A stretch of DNA of 64,000 bases from an uncultured Lachnospiraceae bacterium. Lineage in GTDB: Bacteria; Bacillota; Clostridia; Lachnospirales; Lachnospiraceae. The stretch lies in NCBI GenBank assembly GCA_910587955.1, contig CAJUNN010000003.1, positions 1 through 64,000 on the forward strand, read 5' to 3'. The notes under the pieces are model-generated. The model saw nothing but the letters and a program-made list of their open reading frames with translations. It was not told the DNA's origin and did no database searches. The position numbers and the translations under genes are program-made. This document shows positions 1-9,117 of this stretch, piece after piece (within the stretch, counting starts at the first letter, position 1; each line of letters begins with the position of its first letter).

Positions 1-83
1 GCCTCTTCCGGAATCGGAGCAGCGCCATGATTTACGCCCTGTGCTACCGGACACATTTTCTCAACTTCATGTGAATAAATCAT
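1..83 (-). CDS. Fe-S cluster scaffold-like protein, N-terminal 27 codons only
   Basis: The gene runs off the left edge; only its start is present. It begins with ATG at 83, preceded by an AGGAG ribosome binding site 7 nt upstream (91-95). The peptide begins MIYSHEVEKMCPVAQGVNHG and continues APIPEE. From memory this N-terminus resembles a family of clostridial proteins annotated as NifU-like iron-sulfur scaffold proteins paired with a GGGtGRT protein. That identification rests on recall of a short N-terminus and is tentative. It is transcribed divergently from the metallo-hydrolase gene to its right. Confidence 0.45.
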   Translation of the reverse strand, partial: MIYSHEVEKMCPVAQGVNHGAAPIPEE

Positions 84-218
84 TTTAAAACTCCTTTCAA
101 GTTATGTTAAAATCTTAGTGGCCTCTGAAAACATCCAAATTTCCAGATTGTCACATTTGATAACATTTTCTCATAATTTCAGGAAATAGTCTAGTGGTTT
201 TTCAGATTTTTTTAACCC

Positions 219-247
219 TTGCGCAAACCGGCCTCAAATGCTATAGT
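219..247 (+). promoter_or_regulatory. Sigma-A type promoter for the metallo-hydrolase gene
   Basis: The -35 box TTGCGC (219-224) and -10 box TATAGT (242-247) are separated by exactly 17 bp. The predicted start near 254 lies about 50 nt before the ATG at 304. The string AAACCGGCCT occurs twice around this promoter (about 225-234 and 257-266), once inside the spacer and once just past the start site, and could be an operator pair. The rest of 84-303 is AT-rich and otherwise featureless. Confidence 0.6.
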
Positions 248-303
248 AAGCAAAAACCGGCCTGAAAATCCTTTTGAACTTCCAGGCCAAGGAGGTATCT
301 TTC

Positions 304-1014
304 ATGCAGATCACCTACATCGGGCACAGCGGCTTTCTCGCAGAGCTTAAGCAGTCGCTTCTGCTGTTTGACTATTATGAGGGCCCGCTGCCGGAAGCCT
401 TCCCAGAGAAAAAGCTCTTTGTCTTTGCCAGCCACCGTCATCCGGATCATTTCAACCCGGAGATTTTCCGCCTGGCCGAGGGCCGCGAAACCCGCACGTT
501 CTTTGTCCTCTCGGACGATATCTGGGAGCACCGTATTCCCAAAGAACGCCTTGCAAAAACCCTGCGGCTGAAACCGGATGCGGACATTTCCTTTGAGGGA
601 CTGGAAATCCACACCTTAAAGTCCACCGACGAGGGCGTCGCTTTCCTAATCCGGACGGAAGGGAAAACCATTTACCATGCCGGGGATCTCAATGACTGGC
701 GCTGGCCGGGAGAACCGGAAAGCTTTAACCTAAAGATGCAGTCTGATTTTCAGAACTGCCTGGAGCCTCTGCGGGGTATGGAGATGGATGCCGCCTTTAT
801 CCCCTTAGATCCCAGACAGGAAGCTTATTACTCCCTGGGATTTGACTATTTTCTGTCCCTGACCGCCTGGGAAAAAGGCAGAACCCGGATTTATCCCATG
901 CACTGCTGGGAAGACTATTCCGTCATCGGCCGCTGGCTTAAGCAGCACCCCGGCCACCCGGCCCGGGAATGCCTGGTATCCATCGGCAGCCGGGGGGAAA
1001 CTTTTCAACAATAA
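304..1014 (+). CDS. MBL-fold metallo-hydrolase
   Basis: A 236-residue protein of the metallo-beta-lactamase superfamily, probably a small UlaG-like cytoplasmic hydrolase of unknown substrate. The metal-binding signature appears as SHRHPDHF around residue 43, and a second conserved histidine lies in the segment TIYHAGDLNDW near residue 123; a third is in MHCWED near the C-terminus. The reading frame is open from 274, but ATG 304 is preferred because AAGGAGG lies 7 nt before it. The glyoxalase gene follows after 20 nt in the same direction, so the two are probably cotranscribed. The fold assignment is firm; the substrate is unknown. Confidence 0.8.
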   Translation: MQITYIGHSGFLAELKQSLLLFDYYEGPLPEAFPEKKLFVFASHRHPDHFNPEIFRLAEGRETRTFFVLSDDIWEHRIPKERLAKTLRLKPDADISFEGLEIHTLKSTDEGVAFLIRTEGKTIYHAGDLNDWRWPGEPESFNLKMQSDFQNCLEPLRGMEMDAAFIPLDPRQEAYYSLGFDYFLSLTAWEKGRTRIYPMHCWEDYSVIGRWLKQHPGHPARECLVSIGSRGETFQQ

Positions 1015-1034
1015 CTGCGAAGGAGGAAAGGAAA

Positions 1035-1415
1035 ATGAACTTTCAATTTGCACACTACAATTACAACGTTATCAATCTGGAGAAGTCCCTCCGTTTTTAC
1101 GAAGAAGCCCTGGGACTAAAGGAGGCCCGTCGAAAAGAAGCCCCGGACGGCAGCTTTATCCTCTCCTACCTTACAGACGGCAGGACCGGCTTTGAGCTGG
1201 AGCTTACCTGGCTCAGGGATTGGGAAGCGGATCGCTATAATCTGGGCGACAATGAAATCCACCTGGCCTTTACCGCAGACGACATGGATGCCGCCCGGAA
1301 AAAGCACGGGGAAATGGGCTGCATCTGCTACGAAAATCCCCAAATGGGCATTTACTTTATTGAAGATCCCGACGGTTACTGGCTGGAAATCGTTCCGGCC
1401 CGGCGGCAGGCTTAA
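1035..1415 (+). CDS. Glyoxalase I-like VOC family protein (lactoylglutathione lyase type)
   Basis: A 126-residue protein with the two beta-alpha-beta-beta-beta modules of the vicinal oxygen chelate family. All four metal ligands expected for glyoxalase I can be placed: His in FAHYNYNV near the start, Glu in FELELTW, His in EIHLAF and Glu in DGYWLEIV at the end. ATG 1035 follows AGGAGGAAAGGAAA; an in-frame upstream extension from 969 overlaps the previous gene and is less likely. The family isomerises the methylglyoxal-thiol hemithioacetal. A methylglyoxal synthase gene at 56.9-57.3 kb makes a detoxification role plausible. The 3' end overlaps the convergent FAD gene by 4 nt. Confidence 0.8.
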   Translation: MNFQFAHYNYNVINLEKSLRFYEEALGLKEARRKEAPDGSFILSYLTDGRTGFELELTWLRDWEADRYNLGDNEIHLAFTADDMDAARKKHGEMGCICYENPQMGIYFIEDPDGYWLEIVPARRQA

Positions 1416-2812
1416 GCCAGCCGCCGCCCCATCAGAACGCCCATCATGGACGCCATCATAAGCCCCCGGGTCCATCCGCTGGCATCCCCCAGACAGTAAA
1501 GTCCCCCGATATTTGTTGTGAAATCCGGCGTCATCCGGATCCGGTTGCTGTAGAATTTCAGCTCCGGGGAGTAGAGAAGGGTTTCATTTCCCGCAAAACC
1601 CGGAACTACGTGATCCACGGCCTGGATAAAGTTAATGATATTGATCATAGCCCGGTAAGGCATGGCCGCCGTAATATCTCCCGCCACAGCGTCCGGCAGG
1701 GAGGGACGCACATTGGAGCGGCTCAGTTCCTTCTGCCAGGTCCGCTTCCCGCCCAATATATCCCCGTACCGCTGTACCAGAATCTTCCCGTCCCCCAGCA
1801 TATTGGTGAGTTCGCCTACCTTCCTGGCATAGGCAATGGGCTGGTTAAAGGGATGGGTGAAATTGTGGGAGCACAAAATCGCCAGATTGGTGTTGTCGGA
1901 CTTCAAATCCTTGTAGGAGTGTCCGTTGACCACAGCCAGATCGCCGTCGTAGTTTTCCTGGCTCACAAAGCCCCCCGGATTCTGGCAGAAGGTGCGGACT
2001 TTGTTCTTGAAAGGCAGGGGATATCCGATAAGCTTGGATTCATAGAGGATATTGTTCACATCCTCCATAATCTCATTGCGTACCTCCACCCGCACGCCGA
2101 TATCCACGGTTCCGGGCTGATGCTCAATGCCATGGCTCTCACAGAGCCCTTCCAGCCAGTCCGCCCCTTTGCGCCCGGCAGCAACCACCACATGTTCCGC
2201 ATAAACCGTCTGCTCTTCCTCATGTCTGGCCGAAGTCTCAATGACTGCTCCTTTGCATGCTCCCTGCTCTACGATCAAATCCCTGCAGTGCCAGCCAAAG
2301 AGAATCTCCACCCCGTGATTCAAAAGATACTGTTCAATCTCATAGTAGATCTCCTGGGCTTTCTCCGTGCCAAGATGCCGGATGGGACAGTCCACCAGCT
2401 TTAAGCCTGCCTGAATGGCGCGCTTGCGGATATCCCGCACCTCTGCCTCGTTTCCTACGCCCTCCACTTTGGTATCTGCACCGAATTCCAGATAAATCCC
2501 GTCCGTATAGCGGATCATTTCCTGGGCAAACTCCTCTCCGATAAGGCTTGGCAGATCGCCGCCTACCTCATAGCTTAAGGAGAGCTTGCCGTCGGAAAAG
2601 GCACCTGCCCCGGAAAACCCTGTGGTGATATTGCAGTAAGGCCTGCAGTTTATACATTCCTTCGTCTCTGCCTTGGGACATTTCCGCTTCTCCACCGGCT
2701 TTCCCTTTTCCACAATGACAATTCTTTTTTTGCTGTTCTGCCGCAGCAGCTCCAGCGCCGTAAAGATGCCCGCAGGACCCGCCCCGATGATGCAGATGTC
2801 TGTTTTCTTCAT
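1412..2812 (-). CDS. FAD-dependent oxidoreductase (COG2509-like dehydrogenase)
   Basis: A 466-residue flavoprotein. The N-terminus carries a Rossmann dinucleotide-binding motif, IIGAGPAGIFTALEL, followed by a cysteine-bearing stretch (CPKAETKECINCRPYC) and GFSGAGAFSDGKL, typical of the bacterial FAD-dependent dehydrogenase family annotated as uncharacterised. A C-terminal flavin-contact segment, GGLYCLGDASGWTRGL, precedes the final helix. ATG 2812 has an AGGAGG site (AGGAGGTAGCGATC). The gene stands alone, transcribed leftward from a strong promoter at 2963-2991 through a 140-nt leader. The substrate is not known; confidence in the family is high. Confidence 0.85.
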   Translation of the reverse strand: MKKTDICIIGAGPAGIFTALELLRQNSKKRIVIVEKGKPVEKRKCPKAETKECINCRPYCNITTGFSGAGAFSDGKLSLSYEVGGDLPSLIGEEFAQEMIRYTDGIYLEFGADTKVEGVGNEAEVRDIRKRAIQAGLKLVDCPIRHLGTEKAQEIYYEIEQYLLNHGVEILFGWHCRDLIVEQGACKGAVIETSARHEEEQTVYAEHVVVAAGRKGADWLEGLCESHGIEHQPGTVDIGVRVEVRNEIMEDVNNILYESKLIGYPLPFKNKVRTFCQNPGGFVSQENYDGDLAVVNGHSYKDLKSDNTNLAILCSHNFTHPFNQPIAYARKVGELTNMLGDGKILVQRYGDILGGKRTWQKELSRSNVRPSLPDAVAGDITAAMPYRAMINIINFIQAVDHVVPGFAGNETLLYSPELKFYSNRIRMTPDFTTNIGGLYCLGDASGWTRGLMMASMMGVLMGRRLA

Positions 2813-2991
2813 GATCGCTACCTCCTATTGCAGTTTCCTAATAATAAAAACTACCGCTTCGTGATATAAAAACGCCTTTCCGGCGGCTTATAGTCAACTA
2901 TTACGGTAGTTGGTAGAAACATTCATCCAATTATGAATTTATATAAGTCTGAAACCTTTATTAGTCTAACGGAAAATGTAGGATTTGTCAA
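2813..2991 (-). promoter_or_regulatory. Promoter and structured 5' leader of the FAD oxidoreductase gene
   Basis: On the minus strand TTGACA (2986-2991) and TAGACT (2963-2968) are separated by 17 bp, a near-consensus promoter starting near 2956. The 140-nt leader contains AACTACCG and its complement CGGTAGTT about 50 nt apart. Between them lies a small hairpin, CGCC-GGAAA-GGCG followed by TTTTT. CGGTAGTT is itself followed by TTTTATTATT. The two pairings could give terminator or anti-terminator forms, but no known riboswitch class was recognised. Bases 2992-3060 hold nothing I can identify. Confidence 0.5.
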
Positions 2992-3060
2992 GGAATTTTC
3001 CTTTTCAAGCCTTTTTTCAAACTTTCTCGGCTCACTCAAACACCAGCTGAATTGTTCCGT

Positions 3061-6000
3061 TTACAAACTTTCCATGATGTCTAACAAATGCTGATAACTA
3101 TCTACGCTATCATAAACGACATCTTCTCCTGACAGTTTTTTAAACAGCTTTCTTGCACAGTCAATCTTCGCCTTTTCCAATGGCTTCAGATTCAACGTAT
3201 CCATAGTTCCTTTTGTCTCTGCAATAAAGAAAATATGTTTCACTGTTCCCTTACGAAAAGCGATCGCCCAGTCCGGCGAATAATTGCCAACAGGCGTAGG
3301 AATGGAAAAACCTTTTGGCAGTTTTGCATAGACACACACTTCATCTGCCAAATCCATATCTTCCGCAAACTTGCGTTCTATGCTTTGGCCATCCCTGGCA
3401 TATCCGTCTGCAAACACATAATCCTGTACATTCTTCTTTGCACGGTATGCCCTTGAAAAATCTGCATTTTTCTCTGCAGTAAAAATATTTGCATCATAAC
3501 TGCCCTCTGTTTTATTATATGTAATCTGCTCCACGATCATAGTGGCTTTCTGCTCATTGATTAAGCGGATTGCCTTTGCAATAAATTCCTCCGGATTATT
3601 TTTGAACATTGCAAAGGTATCGGGTTTTATGCCTGAAAGAATTCTCGCAGCTGATCTTCTTGTTAGTTTTGCTCCCTCAGCCACTTTTCCCACAAGGTCA
3701 TATTTTACAAGGCTTCCTTCTGTACGTTCCAAGGTGAATGTCTGACTTTTCTCAGCCACAAATCCTGCTCCGCTTTTCAGTTTATCCAAGTTCCAGTCAA
3801 TGCCTTGCTCACCGGTTGTCACGGTATATTGCAATTTTGCAACAAACATCTTATCATCTATGTGGCCGATTGCTTTTCTGATCAATTCTTCGCTGTCAAA
3901 CTCTACTGTATACGCATACTTATGATTGATATAATTCCAGAGCGTCTGAAACTCTTTCTTATAGAAATTATCGTTCAGAGCATTCTCCTGAATTTTGGTT
4001 TCGCGGCCGTTGCCAATCATGCCATCCAATACATGCTCGTCAAAAATACTTTGAATAAGTGCATGAACACCTTCGGAGATGTTCTCACAGCTTTCCGGCA
4101 GCCTTGCCAGTGCACCGCTCACCATGTCTGTACGATATCTATCCGTCACATGATCATCATCGTCAATGTAATCATTCTTCACAAGATAACGATAAATATC
4201 TCTGCCTTGCTTATCAGAAATCATAATATCATTTCCACCGATAATCAGTGTTTTCCCAATAAAGTATTCAGCGGTAGCGTTTGTCGGACGTTCATACAAA
4301 TCATCCCGAATACCCTGCTGCAAATCGGCAACAAAGTCTTTATAGCCATCCGACGCAATAACTGTAAGCCGGTTAATCTGCTGAACCTGGCTGCCCAGAG
4401 CATCCGCATCCATACGGTCACCATTTTGGTTTACACAAAGCCTTAACCCTCTGCCAACCTCCTGACGCTTCTGTGTCGAAGAACTGCCTCCCTGCTTCAA
4501 GGTACAAATCTGAAAAACATTCGGATTATCCCATCCCTCTCTGAGCGCAGAATGAGAGAAGATAAAACGAACAGGATTGCTGAAAGACAAGAGCCTTTCC
4601 TTGTCCTTGAGAATCAAATCATATGCGGATATATCATCGCTTTCTTCGCTTCCGCGTTTGGTAGAACTGTCAATCTTATGTCCTTTCTTGTCGATGCTGA
4701 AATATCCGGCATGAGTTTGATGTCCTTCAATATTACGCAGATACTGCTCATATGGTGTGTTAAAAAAGGTAAGATATTCATTCAGAATCTCTGTATATTC
4801 CTGCTCAAAGATCACTCCGTACTCCGAATTGATCTCATTTCCGTCCTCATCATATTTGCGATACTTTGCAACCTCATCAATAAAAAAAAGAGAAAGCACT
4901 TTAATGCCTTTCGAAAACAATTCTTTTTCCTTTTCAAAATGAGAGCGGATGGTCTCCCTGATCTGCACCCGCCTTAAATCTGCCTCGGAAATATCACCCG
5001 CCACTTCACCTGCATGAATAACCTCACCATTGATAAATGACACCGTTCCTCGAATCGGATCAATCTCATTTACACGAAATCCTCTGTACTGCTCCATATT
5101 TCTGGAAAGTGCAAAAAGGTCATCATCTACACCCACAACCCTTGTTTTACGGTTGATGGATTTATTGCATCCGATTTCAAATTCAATGCGGGCCATCGGC
5201 GGTTTTTTCGGAGATATGACAATTCCCTCAAGAAAGAGATATCTGTCTGTGCCACGCAAGTTCTTGATATCAAAGCCCTTCACTTCTATCCTTTTAACCA
5301 GTCGTTTCTTATACGCATCCAGCGCATCCAACACGTAAACAAGTGTATGGTGTTGTTTATGGGTTGCAGAATAATTCAGACAGAACAGGGGATTAAATTC
5401 TTTCAGACTCTCCTGTGTCGCAGTACCTCCCATTTTCTGCGGTTCATCCAGAATTATAATAGGGCGATTGGCTTTAATCACATCAAGCGGCTTTCTGCTC
5501 CCAAAATCGTCCAATTCCGTCCGGATACGTCTTGCATCTTTTCCACGGGCATTAAATGCCTGAATATTGATAATCATGACATTCATATCCGCACTCTGAC
5601 TAAAGTTGTCTATCTGAGCCAGATTCTTTGAATCATATATAAAAAAACGGGCTTTCTTTCCATAATGTTCCATAAAATGTTCCTGCAATATCTCAAAGTT
5701 CTTGTAAACACCCTCACGAATCGCGATACTCGGAACAACTACGATAAACTTACTCCAACCGTACTGCTTGTTCAATTCAAACATGGTCTTGATATAAACA
5801 TAGGTTTTACCTGTACCTGTCTCCATTTCCACATCAAGAGAGCAGGCACCAAGTCCGTTTGAAACAACGGTGTTCGCAAGCTTGACATTATTGCGCGCCT
5901 GGACTCTGCGGATATTTTCAAGAAGCTGGCTCATATCAAGCTGCACTCTTGCATTGGCAAAACCCATATACAATTCTTCATCCGGCATCATCCAGTTCGT

Positions 6001-6138
6001 GACGTCCCTCTCTATCTGAATATCCCTGCGGTAGGCAAAACGATCATTGAATGGCTGACCTGCGAAGACATTGGTTACGCTTTCCACCGCCTCTGTCTGA
6101 TAAGGCTGTATGGTGAATTTGAATTTCATATCACTCAC
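3061..6138 (-). CDS. res: Type III restriction endonuclease subunit Res
   Basis: A 1025-residue ATP-dependent helicase-nuclease, the restriction subunit that works with Mod. Walker A appears as ETGTGKTYVYIKTM near residue 108 and the DEAD-type Walker B as IIILDEPQKMGG near 229. Later helicase motifs include SALREGWDNPNVFQICTLKQ and QEVGRGLRL. The C-terminal nuclease is a PD-(D/E)xK fold: SPDWAIAF followed by FFIAETKG around residues 955-980. The GTG at 6138 is favoured as start because GGAGG lies 9 nt upstream; an in-frame ATG follows at 6129. It overlaps the preceding nuclease gene by 8 nt, so translation is probably coupled. Confidence 0.92.
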   Translation of the reverse strand: MSDMKFKFTIQPYQTEAVESVTNVFAGQPFNDRFAYRRDIQIERDVTNWMMPDEELYMGFANARVQLDMSQLLENIRRVQARNNVKLANTVVSNGLGACSLDVEMETGTGKTYVYIKTMFELNKQYGWSKFIVVVPSIAIREGVYKNFEILQEHFMEHYGKKARFFIYDSKNLAQIDNFSQSADMNVMIINIQAFNARGKDARRIRTELDDFGSRKPLDVIKANRPIIILDEPQKMGGTATQESLKEFNPLFCLNYSATHKQHHTLVYVLDALDAYKKRLVKRIEVKGFDIKNLRGTDRYLFLEGIVISPKKPPMARIEFEIGCNKSINRKTRVVGVDDDLFALSRNMEQYRGFRVNEIDPIRGTVSFINGEVIHAGEVAGDISEADLRRVQIRETIRSHFEKEKELFSKGIKVLSLFFIDEVAKYRKYDEDGNEINSEYGVIFEQEYTEILNEYLTFFNTPYEQYLRNIEGHQTHAGYFSIDKKGHKIDSSTKRGSEESDDISAYDLILKDKERLLSFSNPVRFIFSHSALREGWDNPNVFQICTLKQGGSSSTQKRQEVGRGLRLCVNQNGDRMDADALGSQVQQINRLTVIASDGYKDFVADLQQGIRDDLYERPTNATAEYFIGKTLIIGGNDIMISDKQGRDIYRYLVKNDYIDDDDHVTDRYRTDMVSGALARLPESCENISEGVHALIQSIFDEHVLDGMIGNGRETKIQENALNDNFYKKEFQTLWNYINHKYAYTVEFDSEELIRKAIGHIDDKMFVAKLQYTVTTGEQGIDWNLDKLKSGAGFVAEKSQTFTLERTEGSLVKYDLVGKVAEGAKLTRRSAARILSGIKPDTFAMFKNNPEEFIAKAIRLINEQKATMIVEQITYNKTEGSYDANIFTAEKNADFSRAYRAKKNVQDYVFADGYARDGQSIERKFAEDMDLADEVCVYAKLPKGFSIPTPVGNYSPDWAIAFRKGTVKHIFFIAETKGTMDTLNLKPLEKAKIDCARKLFKKLSGEDVVYDSVDSYQHLLDIMESL

Positions 6139-7189
6139 TGCCGCTTTCCTCCTGTGTCCACTGCTTCAACTTTTCCTGCAGCACTTTCTTGTTCGGCAAA
6201 TACAATTCGTATTTTGACGCATAAATATTCGCATTCTCCGGCAGCGTCAACTCCACAAGCGCATTACTCTTCTCCTGACAGAGCAAAACACCTACTGTAG
6301 GATTTTCTTCCATTGTTTTTTCATATCGGTCATAATAATTGACATACATCTGCATCTGTCCCAGATCCTGATGCGTCAAATCACCCATTTTCAAATCAAA
6401 AAGCACAAAGCATTGCAATAAACGGTTATAAAATACCAGATCAACACGAAAGTGCCGTTCATCAAAAGTAAACCGAACCTGTCTGCCAATAAAAGCAAAT
6501 CCCTTTCCCAATTCCAGTAAAAACTCCTGCAAGTGATTCAGGAGCCTGCTTTCCAACTCTGTTTCTGAATATTCTGACCGTTCCTGTAAACCAGTAAATT
6601 CAAGAATATACGGATCTTTTAACATATCCTGCGGCTTCTCAATAATCTGACCCTTTTCAGACAGTTCCATCACTTTATCTTTATCACGGCTAAGAGCAAG
6701 GCGCTCATATAATGCACTGTCGAATTGTCTTTTCAATTCTTCAACGCCCCAATGATTCTGTGCAGCTTCTATCTCGTAAAAATGTCGCTCGTCCACATTG
6801 TCAATACGCATCAGTTTTAAATAATGTGACCAGCTCAACGGAAATTTTCTCCCGGTTGACACGGCAGGAAGATTTTGTAATTGGTCAGAAAGCGTCTGAC
6901 CAATTTGATCCTCCGCATAAACTTGGTAAAATTTACGCATTTGTTTTAAATTTGTGACGGAATACCCGCGTCCCATACGCTCTGTCAAATAGTTTGAAAG
7001 TTCTGGAATCAAATATTTTCCATAGGCAGCTCTCTGTAACCCGCTCTGTTCTTCTTCTACAATCAATCGCCCTGTTTCAAAATATGCGTAAACCATGGAC
7101 AGATCAATAGCCGCCTTTGCATTTTTCCGAGCTCTTTCTAACACATCCGCAGCGCTCTGAAGAAAGTCCTCCTTCCTCTTTACACTCAT
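6131..7189 (-). CDS. DUF1016/YhcG-type PD-(D/E)xK nuclease-like protein inside the R-M operon
   Basis: A 352-residue protein with the YhcG architecture. The N-terminal DUF1016 helical domain (residues about 1-160) contains the motifs YAYFETGRLIVEEEQ and YGKYLIPELSNYLTERMGRG. The C-terminal PDDEXK-like domain contains HFRVDLVFYNR and FVLFDLKMG around residues 245-275. The catalytic pattern reads D...DLK rather than D...ELK. It begins with the TAATG junction of mod (1-nt overlap) and ends inside the start of res, so all three are one operon. Family members often sit near R-M and toxin genes; the function is not settled. A modulatory or second-nuclease role is inference. Confidence 0.85.
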   Translation of the reverse strand: MSVKRKEDFLQSAADVLERARKNAKAAIDLSMVYAYFETGRLIVEEEQSGLQRAAYGKYLIPELSNYLTERMGRGYSVTNLKQMRKFYQVYAEDQIGQTLSDQLQNLPAVSTGRKFPLSWSHYLKLMRIDNVDERHFYEIEAAQNHWGVEELKRQFDSALYERLALSRDKDKVMELSEKGQIIEKPQDMLKDPYILEFTGLQERSEYSETELESRLLNHLQEFLLELGKGFAFIGRQVRFTFDERHFRVDLVFYNRLLQCFVLFDLKMGDLTHQDLGQMQMYVNYYDRYEKTMEENPTVGVLLCQEKSNALVELTLPENANIYASKYELYLPNKKVLQEKLKQWTQEESGSE

Positions 7190-9117
7190 TATAGCACCTT
7201 CCTTTGCGTCTTCGGACTATAAGTCTCAAAAATTTGCTCAAAATTAACCGCAACACTGTCGCTTGCCAGCCCACTGTCGCGAAATACAGCATAGAACGGA
7301 TGTCTTTTGGCAATCTCTGTGACCGTTTCTTCTGTTACATTATTGTCAAAGCATGCAATAAGATAGCCATTTTCAACAGAAAATACGTTCTTCCCTGCGA
7401 TTTCTTCTTCCTTAATTTTGCTTGAAAGCAGCACGCCAAGATCAAGCATTACCTGGAAAAGCAGGTCTTCCGGTGTCCTGTCCGGCTTAATGTTATCGGC
7501 ATATAAGGACAGTTGTTCTTGGGTATAATCGGAAGGTCTATAATAAACATCTTCCATGTTGCTGCTGTCTACATGGAATACGCGGAAACCATAGTCAATG
7601 TCCGCTCCTGTTTCTTCTTTTATTTTTTTGCCTGCACGGCGGATACGCTCCTCACCAATTTCACAGATGGTTTTGTAGCCTAATTCAAGTGCAACATTAT
7701 TTGCTTTGAAATCATTACCAGTGTCTTTTAGTTTTTGCGGAATCTGGACAGAAATGCTCCTGCGATTTCCACCATCAGCTGCATTTAGCTGCATAACCGT
7801 ATGTGCAGTAGTTCCAGAACCTGAGAAAAAATCTAAAATAATATCGCCAGTTTCTTTTTTTGTAACTAAAGAAATTATTTGAGAGACAAGTTTTACAGGC
7901 TTTGGATTGTCGAAAACCAATTTTCCATCAAACAGTTTCATCAATTCTTTATTACTTGCTTGATTGTAGGATGCAAATTTATTATCCCACCACGTCCATG
8001 GTCTTTGACCGCTTGATTCTGTCAGAAATTTTTTTAAGCGCGGACGGTTACTGCCATTCTCTCCAAACCATAATCTATTATCAGCATAAAGTTCATCAAA
8101 TGTTGCTTTAGACATGGCCCAGCACCTACCTTCAGGCGGTAAATATTTTTCACCCGAAGGTGTTGTTATTTCATAGAATTGACTTTTGGGGGCACGTCCT
8201 GTCTGCCCAGTTATATCTACTGATGCCCAAACTCCTCTAGGGTCATTGTCTGGATTCGTATAGTTTGATATACGTTCTTCATCATAAGGTAAATAATTTA
8301 GTAAAAATCCTTGTTCCGGTTTATGTTTTGCATACACAAGGATATAATCATGAGCTGAACTTATATCCATTCTTGCGTCTGGTGAAGTCTTTTTTTGCCA
8401 AACCAAACAAGCCATTTTGTTCCATTTGCCAAAGATTTCATTGCAAACTTTCTCCAAATTTCCTAATTCATTATCATCAATCGAAATAAAAATCACACCA
8501 TTATCTGCCAAAAAATCTTTGGCAATTTTCAGCCGTGGATACAACATATTTAACCAATCTGTATGAAACCGCCCATTACTTTCTGCATTCTGAACTAACC
8601 TATTTCTCTCATCATCAAATTGGCCACTATGATACAGATATTCGCCAGTTTCCTGTGCAAAATCATCTTCATAAATGAAATCATTTCCTGTGTTGTAAGG
8701 CGGATCAATATATATCATTTTTACTTTTCCAAGATAAGTTTCCTGCAAAAGTTTCAATGCCTCAAGGTTATCGCCCTCAATATAGATATTCTCTGAATCA
8801 ATACTACCCTTTGTACCGTCTCGGCCAACCGACTTTTCTCTGTCAAGACGGAACGTCTTTGCAATCGGTGCATTGGCAAGGACTACCGATTTTTTCTTAT
8901 CCGGCCACGTAAACTGATAGCGTTCCTGAGCACCCTCCACAACCCGTACAGAAATTTCCTGCCTAAGAACATCCGCATCAATGGCACGCTCTGTCATCGG
9001 TTCTCCATTCTCTTTATATCCCGTGATTGTTTCAGTCACAGCATTGGGAAACATTGCAGCCAGCTTTTTGAAATTCTCGTCCGCCAGATTCGGTGTGTGC
9101 ATTTTTAGTTTATCCAT
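7189..9117 (-). CDS. mod: Type III DNA methyltransferase subunit Mod
   Basis: A 642-residue beta-class DNA methyltransferase, expected to methylate adenine in a non-palindromic target and to give the Res complex its specificity. The catalytic motif IV, DPPYNTGN, is near residue 138 and the AdoMet motif I, LDFFSGSGTTAHTV, is near 430, with the target-recognition region between; this order is that of beta-class enzymes. ATG 9117 follows GGAGGGGAACGGG. The gene starts within the last codons of the upstream unknown gene (13-nt overlap) and its TAA overlaps the ATG of the YhcG-type gene. No homopolymer or tandem repeat tract suggesting phase variation was seen. Confidence 0.93.
   Translation of the reverse strand: MDKLKMHTPNLADENFKKLAAMFPNAVTETITGYKENGEPMTERAIDADVLRQEISVRVVEGAQERYQFTWPDKKKSVVLANAPIAKTFRLDREKSVGRDGTKGSIDSENIYIEGDNLEALKLLQETYLGKVKMIYIDPPYNTGNDFIYEDDFAQETGEYLYHSGQFDDERNRLVQNAESNGRFHTDWLNMLYPRLKIAKDFLADNGVIFISIDDNELGNLEKVCNEIFGKWNKMACLVWQKKTSPDARMDISSAHDYILVYAKHKPEQGFLLNYLPYDEERISNYTNPDNDPRGVWASVDITGQTGRAPKSQFYEITTPSGEKYLPPEGRCWAMSKATFDELYADNRLWFGENGSNRPRLKKFLTESSGQRPWTWWDNKFASYNQASNKELMKLFDGKLVFDNPKPVKLVSQIISLVTKKETGDIILDFFSGSGTTAHTVMQLNAADGGNRRSISVQIPQKLKDTGNDFKANNVALELGYKTICEIGEERIRRAGKKIKEETGADIDYGFRVFHVDSSNMEDVYYRPSDYTQEQLSLYADNIKPDRTPEDLLFQVMLDLGVLLSSKIKEEEIAGKNVFSVENGYLIACFDNNVTEETVTEIAKRHPFYAVFRDSGLASDSVAVNFEQIFETYSPKTQRKVL

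Noticed and set aside
130..175. Rex-like operator upstream of the Fe-S scaffold-like gene (TTGTCACATTTGATAACA)
   Set aside because: Only the outer TTGT and AACA match; the inner bases and spacing do not fit the Rex consensus.
7189..9117. Phase-variable repeat tract in mod
   Set aside because: Looked for long homopolymers or tandem tetra/pentanucleotides; none found beyond short A/T runs.
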